The notes under the pieces were generated by a model. It was not told the DNA's origin, searched no databases, and saw only the letters and a program-made list of their open reading frames with translations. Below, in pieces: positions 35,840-44,032 of a stretch of DNA of 64,000 bases. Each line of letters begins with the position of its first letter. The first letter of the stretch is position 1. The position numbers were made by a program, and so were the translations under genes. Origin of the DNA: Prosthecobacter sp. SYSU 5D2 (lineage in GTDB: Bacteria; Verrucomicrobiota; Verrucomicrobiia; Verrucomicrobiales; Verrucomicrobiaceae). The DNA lies in contig NZ_JBBYXL010000001.1 in assembly GCF_039655865.1 (NCBI RefSeq), forward strand, positions 1 to 64,000, given 5' to 3'.

Positions 35840-36304
35840 TTAGGCTGACAAGGGACAGTTGAGTTCGGTGCGGTAGGCGGCGGGATCCTGGGTGTTGTGC
35901 GGGCCATCCACGTAACGTTCCCAGAAGCTTCCAGCCAGAGGGAGGCCTTCTTTGCCCAGCACTTCCATGAACTGGCCCCAGGCCTGACCGAGACCTTCAT
36001 AGGGTCCGGTATAAAAGGTGCGCACGACTTTGGCCGCAGGCAGTTCACCTGCATACACCCGGCCTTCAGGCTGGACTGGTGCGGAAACGGGCACGCCGAC
36101 TTCGAAGTCGAAGGTGTCCGGGGACATGATGAAATGATGGGAGAATACCGGGCCGGCTGGGCCAATGCCCTGGGCGGAGGCAATGCCGATGACCTCCTGC
36201 ATGGCGGGCCCCATGACTTCCTGAATCTGCTCACGCGGAATGGTGAAGCGGATGACGGCAGCGGGCTGGGCCTCGGTTTGAACGATGGAGATGGGATCAA
36301 TCAT
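35840..36304 (-). CDS. GyrI-like (AraC effector-binding-domain) small-molecule-binding protein
   Basis: 154 residues of a stand-alone GyrI-like/SHS2 domain: IVQTEAQPAAVIRFTIPREQI, DFEVGVPVSAPV, VVRTFYTGPYEGLGQAWGQFM and SFWERYVDGP. The domain binds small hydrophobic or cationic ligands and in some proteins hydrolyses or sequesters toxins. There is no DNA-binding domain, so it is not a classical regulator. It starts 33 bases after the small membrane protein gene in the sigma-factor block. Confidence 0.85.
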   Translation of the reverse strand: MIDPISIVQTEAQPAAVIRFTIPREQIQEVMGPAMQEVIGIASAQGIGPAGPVFSHHFIMSPDTFDFEVGVPVSAPVQPEGRVYAGELPAAKVVRTFYTGPYEGLGQAWGQFMEVLGKEGLPLAGSFWERYVDGPHNTQDPAAYRTELNCPLSA

Positions 36305-36337
36305 GGTGGGTGGCAGTAATGGATGCTAAAAGAGCGC

Positions 36338-36583
36338 TTAATGGTCCAAACGACGTTGGATGAAAAAGCAGATACTGAGAACGAGGACCGCGAGGCAGAA
36401 GAGGATGGCCCCTGTGCGGAGGGCCGCAGCGGTGGTGAAGCTGAGGCCTATGCCGGTTCCGAGCGCCACATAGGCGGCCACGCAAGCGGGGCACTTGGGC
36501 ATCAGGAGCAGCAACAGGCCGGAGAGCAGCCCGGCACAACAGGGCAGCAGGGACTTGCCACGGCACTGGCAGGCGGATTTCAT
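36338..36583 (-). CDS. Small CxxC membrane protein, translationally coupled to DUF899
   Basis: 81 residues with two membrane helices (about 12-45 and 52-75). The N-terminus is Cys-rich (CQCRGKSLLPCC) and the first helix ends with KCPACVAAYVALG, a CxxC motif at the membrane boundary reminiscent of MerC/MerT-like thiol or metal handling. The start ATG overlaps the DUF899 stop (ATGA), so expression is coupled. Function is unknown; redox or metal chemistry is an inference. Confidence 0.65.
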   Translation of the reverse strand: MKSACQCRGKSLLPCCAGLLSGLLLLLMPKCPACVAAYVALGTGIGLSFTTAAALRTGAILFCLAVLVLSICFFIQRRLDH

Positions 36584-37374
36584 GAAGCGCAACAGTCGGA
36601 GGGTTTCTCAGCGGCGGCGGACTGGCAGCATGCCCCCTTCCCTGCCGTTTCATAACGATCGTGATGCCGCCACCAGGACGTGGGGTTTTCCAGATGCGCC
36701 TCGTCCCTGCCCTTGGGGGCGAAGTCGAGAAAGAAATAAGCTCCGTCAATGTCCTCCATACCGCGGCCGAAGACGGCGTAGGTCTGGAAGATGTCGCCCA
36801 CCTCGTTTTTGTAAAAGACGCTCATGCCGGGAAGCTCCTCGATCTCGCACTTCTCCAGGCGGTAATTATAAAACACTTCCTGGCCGAGTTGCTCAGGTTT
36901 GAAGGAGACGCCGAAGTCGTAGTTAAAATCGCTCTCATAGGAGGAGACCCAGGAGAACTTCCAGCCCATGCGCTTTTTGAATGTGGCAATCTTTGGCATG
37001 GGGGCGCGTGAGATGACGGCATAGGAGAGGTCACGCTGCTGAAAGTGGATGCGCGCAGGGTCCACATGATCCGCAGAGAAGGAACAGCCGACGCAGCCCT
37101 CCTCCCAGTCCGGGCCGAACATGAAGTGTTGCACGATGAGCTGGCTGCGTCCGTCAAATAGGTCCGCGAGAGTGACAGGGCCGTCCGGCCCCTGGAAGGT
37201 GTATTCCTTTTCCAGCTTCATCCAGGGCAGGGCCTGGCGTTTTTCCGTGAGGCGGTCCTTCTGGCGCATGAGTTCCTTTTCCTCTTCCAATAGCGCCTGG
37301 CGCTGGGCCAGCCATTCATCGCGGGTGACCACAGGGTGGTCTTTGATTTGTTCGGACATGGGGGCGGCTTTCAT
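36580..37374 (-). CDS. DUF899 family thioredoxin-like protein
   Basis: 264 residues of the DUF899 family, which has a thioredoxin-like fold. Blocks include EEKELMRQKDRLTEKRQALPW, FMFGPDWEEGCVGCSFSADH with a CxxC pair, MGWKFSWVSSYESDFNYDFGV and WWRHHDRYE. A Cys-rich tail (GACCQSAAAEKPSDCCAS) follows. Members are common beside ECF sigma factors and SRPBCC genes but have no proven reaction. A start at 37359 (MSEQIKDH) is also possible. It overlaps the next gene by four bases. Confidence 0.9.
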   Translation of the reverse strand: MKAAPMSEQIKDHPVVTRDEWLAQRQALLEEEKELMRQKDRLTEKRQALPWMKLEKEYTFQGPDGPVTLADLFDGRSQLIVQHFMFGPDWEEGCVGCSFSADHVDPARIHFQQRDLSYAVISRAPMPKIATFKKRMGWKFSWVSSYESDFNYDFGVSFKPEQLGQEVFYNYRLEKCEIEELPGMSVFYKNEVGDIFQTYAVFGRGMEDIDGAYFFLDFAPKGRDEAHLENPTSWWRHHDRYETAGKGACCQSAAAEKPSDCCAS

Positions 37375-37409
37375 GCTGGGAAGTAGTCAAGGGTCGGAAG
37401 GCGGGGGGA

Positions 37410-37949
37410 TCAGGCTCTCGGGGCGGTCTCGACGATGGCCTTCATGCTGGCGAGGCCCTGGACGAAGAAGTCTCCGCACATTTTGTCGCAGTCCATGACG
37501 AGGCTCATGGCCTTGCCCATGAAGTTGTTTTTGCCGCTCATGGTCCAGGTGACGAGGGTGCCGGTGCCTTCGGGCTTGAAGGTGAAGTCCACATCGCTGA
37601 CGCCCTCGAAGGGGCGGATGAACTCCAGCTTCATGCGGACGAGCTCGCCAGGGCGGCTTTCAGTGATGGTCTGGCGGCCTTCGCCGACTTCATTGTTGCC
37701 GGACCATTTCATGATAGCGCCTTGGCCTGCAGGCGGGCCTTCAAATGATTCGGTAGCATTGGGGTCGAGGTTGGCCCAGGGGGACCAGGCTTCCCATTTG
37801 CGCAGGTCGTTCACCTGCTCAAAGACGACCACAGGCGGAGCCGCCATGGTGGCAGAACGGGTGACTTTAAAGTCCTCCGGCTGCATGGTGATGACGATGG
37901 CGAGGATGGCCAGGATGACGGCGAGACCGATGAGGATTTTAGAGAACAT
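37410..37949 (-). CDS. Membrane-anchored SRPBCC (polyketide-cyclase-like) protein
   Basis: 179 residues with one N-terminal membrane helix (about 4-22, ILIGLAVILAILAIVITM) followed by a single SRPBCC domain: VTRSATMAAPPVVVFEQVNDL, WEAWSPWANLDPN and TLVTWTMSGKNNFMGK. Such proteins bind hydrophobic ligands. It follows the sigma factor gene by 52 bases in the same direction. The ligand is unknown. Confidence 0.87.
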   Translation of the reverse strand: MFSKILIGLAVILAILAIVITMQPEDFKVTRSATMAAPPVVVFEQVNDLRKWEAWSPWANLDPNATESFEGPPAGQGAIMKWSGNNEVGEGRQTITESRPGELVRMKLEFIRPFEGVSDVDFTFKPEGTGTLVTWTMSGKNNFMGKAMSLVMDCDKMCGDFFVQGLASMKAIVETAPRA

Positions 37950-38001
37950 GGCCAACAGTGTTTACGGATGGTTTATAATTAGGTGGAGAATGGGATGAAA
38001 A

Positions 38002-39297
38002 TCAGCCAGGCTGATGTTCGAGGTCGTGGAGACGTTTGGTGAGCAGGTTGCGCTCGGAGGCCATCTCGGTCAGCTCCAGGGCGGCGCGGAGATGGGCGGC
38101 GGCGGTGGTGTACTGATGGCGCTGGGCTTCCAGCTCCCCCATGACGGCGTGAAAGAGGTGGTAGGAATCCAGCGGCTGGCGGTCCAGGATGGATTCTACC
38201 GCAGCCAGAGCTTTGGCCGGGCCTTCCACCTTGGCGAGGGCGACGGCGCGGTTCAGGGCGATGATGGGGGACCGGTTTAGCTGAAGCAAATGGTCATACA
38301 GACGAAGGATCTGCGGCCAGTCGGTGGAGGCGGCATCTGGGGACAGGCTGTGACAGGCGGCAATGCCGGCCTGGAGATGGTATTCGCTGGCCTGGTCCCC
38401 CTGGGCGGACTGGCCGAGGTGGAGGATGCCGCGCTGGATCATGCGGACATCCCAGCGGCGGCGGTCCTGCTCCTCCAGGCGGAGGATTTCGCCCTCGCCA
38501 TCCAGGCGGGCGGGCAGGCGCGCGCCATTGAGCAGCATGAGGGCCAGGAGGGCATGGGTGCGGGGCTGGTCGCCAGCCGGGTGCTCTGCCAGCAGGGAGG
38601 CCAGGCGGATGGCCTCGTGACAAAGCTCCTCGCGGATGAGGCAGTCGCCACGGGAAGCTTTGTAGCCTTCATTAAACAGCAAGTAGATGATCTGGAGCAC
38701 GGCATCCAGACGGGCAGGCAGGTCCACACCGGCGGGAATCTCAAAGGCGACTTCGTCCTCCTGGAGCTTCTGGCGGGCGCGGGTGAGGCGCTTGGCGATG
38801 GCGGCTTCGGAGGTGAGGAAGGCGCTGGCGATTTCCTGCGGACTGAACCCGCACATGACCTTCAGTGCGAGGGCCGTCTGGGCCTCCTGCGGGAGCTGCG
38901 GATGGCAGCAGGCGAACATGAGGCGCAGGCGGTCATCCTTGATTTCATCATCAAACATCGGTTCCTGATGAGGATCGGAACCGGCCAGGCGCTGCTCGAC
39001 GTATTCGATGATCTTCGGCTGCTTCTGCTGGAAGCTGGACTCGCGACGGACCAGGTCCAGGGCCAGGTTTTTCGCCGTCTGCATAAGCCAGGCAGCCGGA
39101 TTGGCCGGGATGCCGTAGAATGGCCACGTTTGCAAAGCCCGAACCAGGGCCTCCTGCACCACATCCTCCGCCATCTGAAGGCGGTGGATGCCGAAGATGC
39201 CAGTCAGAATGGAGACCAGCTTTCCGGCCTCATGGCGGAAAAGGTGGTCGGCAAGCTGGCTGACGCCGGGATCGGCGCTGGAGGGCTGGGGGGACAT
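38002..39297 (-). CDS. ECF RNA polymerase sigma factor with C-terminal extension (ECF42 type)
   Basis: 431 residues: sigma region 2 (about 15-85, with EDVVQEALVRALQTWP and NPAAWLMQTAKNLALDLVRR), sigma region 4 (about 135-190, CGFSPQEIASAFLTSEAAIAKRL), and a 230-residue helical C-terminal domain with TPR-like spacing (LNRAVALAKVEGPAKAL near 350). This size and architecture, plus a YciI/DGPF gene directly upstream, mark group ECF42. These have no anti-sigma factor; the C-terminal domain is thought to control activity. The start is ATG at 39297, eight bases after the YciI gene stop. Confidence 0.92.
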   Translation of the reverse strand: MSPQPSSADPGVSQLADHLFRHEAGKLVSILTGIFGIHRLQMAEDVVQEALVRALQTWPFYGIPANPAAWLMQTAKNLALDLVRRESSFQQKQPKIIEYVEQRLAGSDPHQEPMFDDEIKDDRLRLMFACCHPQLPQEAQTALALKVMCGFSPQEIASAFLTSEAAIAKRLTRARQKLQEDEVAFEIPAGVDLPARLDAVLQIIYLLFNEGYKASRGDCLIREELCHEAIRLASLLAEHPAGDQPRTHALLALMLLNGARLPARLDGEGEILRLEEQDRRRWDVRMIQRGILHLGQSAQGDQASEYHLQAGIAACHSLSPDAASTDWPQILRLYDHLLQLNRSPIIALNRAVALAKVEGPAKALAAVESILDRQPLDSYHLFHAVMGELEAQRHQYTTAAAHLRAALELTEMASERNLLTKRLHDLEHQPG

Positions 39298-39305
39298 GCA
39301 GTTGG

Positions 39306-39725
39306 TTAGGCGGCAGCAGTGGCCATCTGGTCTTCGCGGATCTGCTTGAAGGTGGGGCATTCCGGGGCGACGGGGCGGACCTCGGCGGTGCAGCCGCACT
39401 CCAGCATGGGCCACTCCTGGGCGATGCTGACGGCCTCTTCCATTGTGTCCACCGTGAGCATGAGGTAACCGCCGATGCTTTCCTTGGATTCGGCAAACGG
39501 ACCGTCCGCGACGTGGCTGCCTTTTTTGCCGGAGATGACCTTGCCTTCTTCAAAGAGAGGCTGGGCGGCCTTCATCTTGCCCTGCTCATGCAGGCGCTCA
39601 AACCAGGCCATGGTCTGCCCCATGATCTTCTGCATTTCCTCCGGCGAAAGGTTTTCCTGCCAGCGGGTGGTGCGGAAAAGAACCATGTAGCCGGGATTTG
39701 GGGCGGAGTTTGCGGGCATGCTCAT
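39306..39725 (-). CDS. YciI-like DGPF-domain protein
   Basis: 139 residues of the YCII-related family, with the name-giving DGPF motif at residues 74-77 (VADGPFAESKES), preceded by YMVLFRTTRWQ and followed by GGYLMLTVDTMEEAVSIA. DGPF proteins are nearly always encoded next to ECF42 sigma factors; their biochemical role is unsolved. It is the first gene after promoter element A. Starts at 39725 or 39719 are both possible. Confidence 0.92.
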   Translation of the reverse strand: MSMPANSAPNPGYMVLFRTTRWQENLSPEEMQKIMGQTMAWFERLHEQGKMKAAQPLFEEGKVISGKKGSHVADGPFAESKESIGGYLMLTVDTMEEAVSIAQEWPMLECGCTAEVRPVAPECPTFKQIREDQMATAAA

Positions 39726-39766
39726 AGGGGTCAAAAGTGGGATGAATGAACGTCGTCTTCAAAGGC

Positions 39767-39795
39767 ATGACGAACGAGCTTCACGGTCCAGGACA
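39767..39795 (-). promoter_or_regulatory. ECF-sigma-type promoter element A
   Basis: On the minus strand TGTCCT is followed after 17 bases by CGTC, about 45 bases before the ATG of the DGPF gene. The shared flanks with element B at 34334-34362 reach TGTCCTGG at one end and CGTTCGTCAT at the other, with identical 11-base separation between those blocks. Similarity continues on both sides (TTCAAAG, and a T-rich run). The location predicts autoregulation by the sigma factor encoded next. Confidence 0.68.
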
Positions 39796-39853
39796 TGGAA
39801 ACTGATTTTTTTTGAATTTCCTGAACCGGAGCAGAAAACGCCCCCCGTCGCCC

Positions 39854-41557
39854 TTACTCTTCCGCCCTGTGCAACACCATTTGCGGGAAGGGAATGTTCC
39901 AGCCGTGGCGGGTGGCGGACTCCAGGGCGGCGCGCTGGAGCAGGCGAGTGAGGCTGGGGAAATTCGGAGCCTGGGTGCCCGCGAAGACGCCGACGATGAG
40001 GAAATTCAGCGATGAATCGGCGGCCTGGTCGAACTCGACAATCACATTGACCAGCTCTTCTTCGCGCATTTTTTCCAGCAGCACACGGCGCACGTCCGCC
40101 TTGAGGGTTTCAGGAATCACGGACAGCGCCTCCGCCTGGTGTTTATAGTCCAGCCCCAGGGTCATGGAGCGGGCAAAGCCGCCGGAGAGGCAGGACACGT
40201 CCGCCTGCATGAAGTCACCAATGGGCATCCAGCGTTTCAGGCCGCCGCCATGCAGAAGCTCCACGCGGTCAGGCGTGATGTCCGCTACCTGCGCGAAAAG
40301 CGTGCCGTCTAACAAAATGTATGACCTTTTGGCGCAAGGGAACCAGGGTTCATCCAGGCCGCTGGGGCGTGAGGTCATGGTGGATAACATGTCCAGCGGA
40401 ATGCGCAGGCCCGGGCCGCCGATGACCAGGTTGGTGAGCTGGGTGAACATATGGATGGCTCCCACCCGCCAGGGTACGCCGTCAATGTAAACCCGCTCCC
40501 CTTCCCGCACCTGGCCGAGGTTGAGCATCATCTGCAGGTCCTTCATGTGGCGGGCGATGCCGGACTTGGCCGTCATCAGCATGGCCCCCACGGCAAAGAG
40601 CGCGAGGCCGCCGAGCAGCCAGTCCCCCCGTGCATACAGCACCAGCAGCGCCGCACCCACGGCCAGAACCAGGCTCACGCCCTCATGCACCACATCCAGC
40701 ACCCGGCTGGAGAAGCTGAGCTTCTGGTACTTCTTCACCGGTACGATCTTCAGCGCGTAATAATAGGCCCCGCGCAGGCCAAAAAGGACAACAAGGAAGG
40801 CCAGCACAGCCAGGGCAATATTGGCCCCCCGGACAAAGATGAAATCCGTGACCTGGCTGCCCAGCTCTGACCAAAAATTGCCGGACGCAGCTTCCAGCGT
40901 GCCCAGTTCATAGGCCATCACCTCCACGCGGTTGGCCACTTCATCACGGCGCTCCCGCCAGTTTTCACGGGAGGCGGTGAGCTCGGCAACCAGGCTTGGA
41001 TTGGCCTCAGCGGAATCGGCTTTCATGTTGGCCAGCAGATTTTCCACCTCGGCCAGGGCGCGCTCGGCCTGCTGCAGCTGGGCTCTTTGAACGTCCAGGG
41101 CCTGGCGCAGGGTCTGGATCTCCTGCGGCTTGCGGGTCATTTCGCGCAGGTCGCTGAAAATCGGCGTCAGCAACTGACCGATCTCATCCTGCAGTTTCAT
41201 GGGCGCCTGCGCTTCCTTCTGCGCACTGAGGTCCACCAGGGAGTCACGCCCGGTGACCATGACATTAAAATCGCGCTCCACTTCCTGACGGCGTTTTTCC
41301 AGCCGCTCGATCTCCGCCTGCGCTTCCTGTTTGCCCGTTTCGGACGTTTCCTCGCGCAGGCGCTGGCGCTGCTCATCCAGCTCCTTGCGCAGGCTTTCAC
41401 GCGTCAGCAGCAGGGAGCTGAGCGTCTTCCTTTTATCCGGTGCCGCCTGTTCCGCCTGGGCGGGCACGCCATCCTTGGGCACTTCCGTCTGCGCGGTCAA
41501 AACCAGAGGCAGCAGCAGAGAGAAAAGACCGGTCCGTAAAATCCAAAACAATCGCAT
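39854..41557 (-). CDS. MscS-like mechanosensitive channel with N-terminal coiled coil
   Basis: 567 residues: a signal peptide (about 1-22), a periplasmic coiled coil rich in Glu/Gln/Arg (about 45-205), three to four membrane helices (about 240-345) and a C-terminal MscS-type beta domain plus cytosolic cage (about 350-567), with GQVREGERVYIDGVPWRVG. MscS channels release solutes under osmotic downshock. The coiled coil resembles large MscK/YbdG relatives. It is transcribed away from the 792-residue gene across a 96-base gap. Confidence 0.8.
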   Translation of the reverse strand: MRLFWILRTGLFSLLLPLVLTAQTEVPKDGVPAQAEQAAPDKRKTLSSLLLTRESLRKELDEQRQRLREETSETGKQEAQAEIERLEKRRQEVERDFNVMVTGRDSLVDLSAQKEAQAPMKLQDEIGQLLTPIFSDLREMTRKPQEIQTLRQALDVQRAQLQQAERALAEVENLLANMKADSAEANPSLVAELTASRENWRERRDEVANRVEVMAYELGTLEAASGNFWSELGSQVTDFIFVRGANIALAVLAFLVVLFGLRGAYYYALKIVPVKKYQKLSFSSRVLDVVHEGVSLVLAVGAALLVLYARGDWLLGGLALFAVGAMLMTAKSGIARHMKDLQMMLNLGQVREGERVYIDGVPWRVGAIHMFTQLTNLVIGGPGLRIPLDMLSTMTSRPSGLDEPWFPCAKRSYILLDGTLFAQVADITPDRVELLHGGGLKRWMPIGDFMQADVSCLSGGFARSMTLGLDYKHQAEALSVIPETLKADVRRVLLEKMREEELVNVIVEFDQAADSSLNFLIVGVFAGTQAPNFPSLTRLLQRAALESATRHGWNIPFPQMVLHRAEE

Positions 41558-41653
41558 ATGTTAATACACTACGGACGCCCTCCTTTGCAAGGCGGTGTCT
41601 GTTTGTGGCTACGGCATTGCTCTCATGCCAGCCCTCGCTAAAGTAAGCCTCCC

Positions 41654-44032
41654 ATGAATGCGCCGCGCCGACCACGCAAGCCCCAGCCACCTGCACGCCC
41701 AGCCGCCCCCACGGTGCCGCTGGGCATGGTGATCCAGGCCCATGACCAGTGGCTGAGCAGCCAGCCGGGCAAGCCCGCGCGCGGCTCCCTGCGGGAGCAT
41801 TGGCAGAAACTGGATGCGCAGCATGGCCCGCGCCTGGACTACCAGCTCTGGCGCGAGCTGACAGCGCGCGACTTCCCGCCGCCGCGCCGGCAGGACCCGC
41901 TGGACCTGGCCACCCGGGCAATGAAAGCCCAGGATGCGGTCATTGTCTGGGGCACGCTGGCCCTCGTGCCGGAGCTTCTGCAATCCCCTGCCCTGGCAGC
42001 ATCGGCCAAAAAGGAGCCGCTGCTTCAGGCCCTTCAACAGCGCCTGGGGACAGGCCGGCAGGCGCTGGCCCCGATTGCCACCGCACCGCATGCCTCAGCG
42101 CTTTTGCTGTGGCTCGCCCGCAGCTTTTTGAAGCCGGGTGAAGCCGCTCTTTGGAGTGAGCTGGAAACTTTGCTCAAAACCGCGCAGCCAGACTGGAAGC
42201 TGGGCCGCAAACCGGACCAGGGCTTTTGGGAAAACGGATATGTCTGGCCGATCACGCAGGCGCAACTGACCCGCAGGCTGGCCCTGGCCATCCACACGCT
42301 GGTGCAACATCAAATGACGACGGATACTGGCAGTGCGAGCAGCCTGGCTGCCTGGCATTTCACGGCCTGGATGCTGCTGCGCGATGCACGTCCGGCGCAC
42401 AGCCCGGCGCGAGGCATGGAGCTGGAAATCCTGCTGGGCGCGGCTGCCACGGCCCGGCTGGCCGGGGATGCGGATCAGGCTGCGCGGCTGACAACGCTGG
42501 CCCTGCATCTGCTGCCACCGCAACTGCCGGAGCCGCTGCAACAGCGCTGCCGTGTGGCCGCTCTGACCCTGATGGAAGCCGGGCTCATGGCCCCGCCTGC
42601 CTGGCGGGTGGCTTTTGATGACCTGCCTTTCCCCGGAGACCCGCCCGCCAGCGAAGGTGGCCAGGCGGCCGCACGGCAGTTTCTGGATCGTGACGATGCA
42701 GCTAATTCACAGCTCATGCGCGAGGTGGAAACCGACCCCGACTGGGCCGTGCTGCGCCAGGCCGGTGTGGTGCTGCATCATCCGCTGGGTGCGCTTTCTT
42801 GGATCGCCCGCAAAGCGCAGTCCTATGCACTGAAAAAGCAGCACGATCTGCTGCAATCCGCCGCCGCTTTGGCCACGCGGTATCATCGCCTGACCACGCT
42901 GGCCCGGCTGCTGCCGCATCTTCCGGCCTCAGCGGAGCGGGTGCTGGGTTATGCCCAAACGCTGCGCCAAAGCCAGCGGCGCATGCCCTTCCTGCGCGAT
43001 CCGGAAATTTGGGCGGAGTGGACCCGCGCCCTGCGTGCGGCCTGGTCCAAGCTGGAACCGGAGGCGATTGTGGACCCGGAGCAGCTTTTCCTGCTGCATG
43101 AGACGCTGCATGACCGCGAAGTGACCGTCTTGCGTGTGCTGCCGCCGGAACTGCGCAGCCTGGCGCTGCGGCATCTGCACAGCCGCAAACATCCGTCTCC
43201 ACTGGTGCAAGCGCTGGTCGCCGATCCGCGCCAGATGCAGCAACTGGAGCATCAGCGCCAGGTGGAGCTGTGGTCCGTGGCGGCCGAAATTCGCGAACGG
43301 CCTGAGCTGGCAGGCAGTGTCTTGATCAGCCTGGTCCTGCGTGGCGAGGCCGCCCAGGGCCGGTACAGCCTCATTGTCCAGGGTCCGGCCACCCGCGTGA
43401 TTCATCAGGACAAACTGCGCGGACAGTCCGGCAATGCGGCGGCGCTGGATTGGAAGCCGCTGCTGGAGGTCATCCTGCGCAGTGTCCAGACGGTGAATGC
43501 GGAGCCTAACCAGCTTTACTTCGCGGTGGATGCGACCCTGGGGGAGCAACCTTGGGCAGCCTGGCTGCGCGAGGCCGGACTGTCGCTGCCGGTCAGCTTC
43601 ATCCCAAGCTGGGAATGGGCCTTCCGTGTGGGCCGTGAATCCGTCGGCCCGGCCCGGCCAGGTGAATACTTGTGGCCGGAAAATACGACTGTCAGTGCAC
43701 CCGTCCTGCCTTTGCCTGCGGGCACCTGCGTGCTTCTGCCCGGTTCAACCGAGCCTGCCCATGCCAGCACCCGCTGGCACAGCTCCACCCCGCCGGAGGA
43801 TGATCGCCCGCCTTTGACGTTGCGGTCCTTGCAAGTGGGGGCGCATGCCCGCATCGTCAGCGGACTGCCTGTCATTCGTGGTGCGCTGAAGGAAGACCTC
43901 GTGCGGCTCAGCCTCGCGCAGGCGACGCGGCAGTTTAGCTATCCGCAGGCGATGCTGTCGGAGGAACAGGGCGGCCAGTTCAATGCGGCTCCGCTTTCAC
44001 CACCTCAAGACTGGCTGCACTACGGAGTGTGA
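41654..44032 (+). CDS. Unrecognised 792-residue protein
   Basis: A large soluble protein without signal peptide or membrane segment, opening with a Pro/Arg-rich tail (MNAPRRPRKPQPPARP). Residues about 50-480 are Leu/Ala-rich helical. Residues about 520-790 contain LYFAVDATLGEQPWAAWLREAG and then SFIPSWEWAFRVGRES, spacing reminiscent of the strand-turn pattern in CHAT (caspase-like) domains, but no catalytic His-Cys pair is evident. The call is therefore unknown. Its 3' end overlaps the convergent PEP-CTERM gene by 13 bases. Confidence 0.7.
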   Translation: MNAPRRPRKPQPPARPAAPTVPLGMVIQAHDQWLSSQPGKPARGSLREHWQKLDAQHGPRLDYQLWRELTARDFPPPRRQDPLDLATRAMKAQDAVIVWGTLALVPELLQSPALAASAKKEPLLQALQQRLGTGRQALAPIATAPHASALLLWLARSFLKPGEAALWSELETLLKTAQPDWKLGRKPDQGFWENGYVWPITQAQLTRRLALAIHTLVQHQMTTDTGSASSLAAWHFTAWMLLRDARPAHSPARGMELEILLGAAATARLAGDADQAARLTTLALHLLPPQLPEPLQQRCRVAALTLMEAGLMAPPAWRVAFDDLPFPGDPPASEGGQAAARQFLDRDDAANSQLMREVETDPDWAVLRQAGVVLHHPLGALSWIARKAQSYALKKQHDLLQSAAALATRYHRLTTLARLLPHLPASAERVLGYAQTLRQSQRRMPFLRDPEIWAEWTRALRAAWSKLEPEAIVDPEQLFLLHETLHDREVTVLRVLPPELRSLALRHLHSRKHPSPLVQALVADPRQMQQLEHQRQVELWSVAAEIRERPELAGSVLISLVLRGEAAQGRYSLIVQGPATRVIHQDKLRGQSGNAAALDWKPLLEVILRSVQTVNAEPNQLYFAVDATLGEQPWAAWLREAGLSLPVSFIPSWEWAFRVGRESVGPARPGEYLWPENTTVSAPVLPLPAGTCVLLPGSTEPAHASTRWHSSTPPEDDRPPLTLRSLQVGAHARIVSGLPVIRGALKEDLVRLSLAQATRQFSYPQAMLSEEQGGQFNAAPLSPPQDWLHYGV

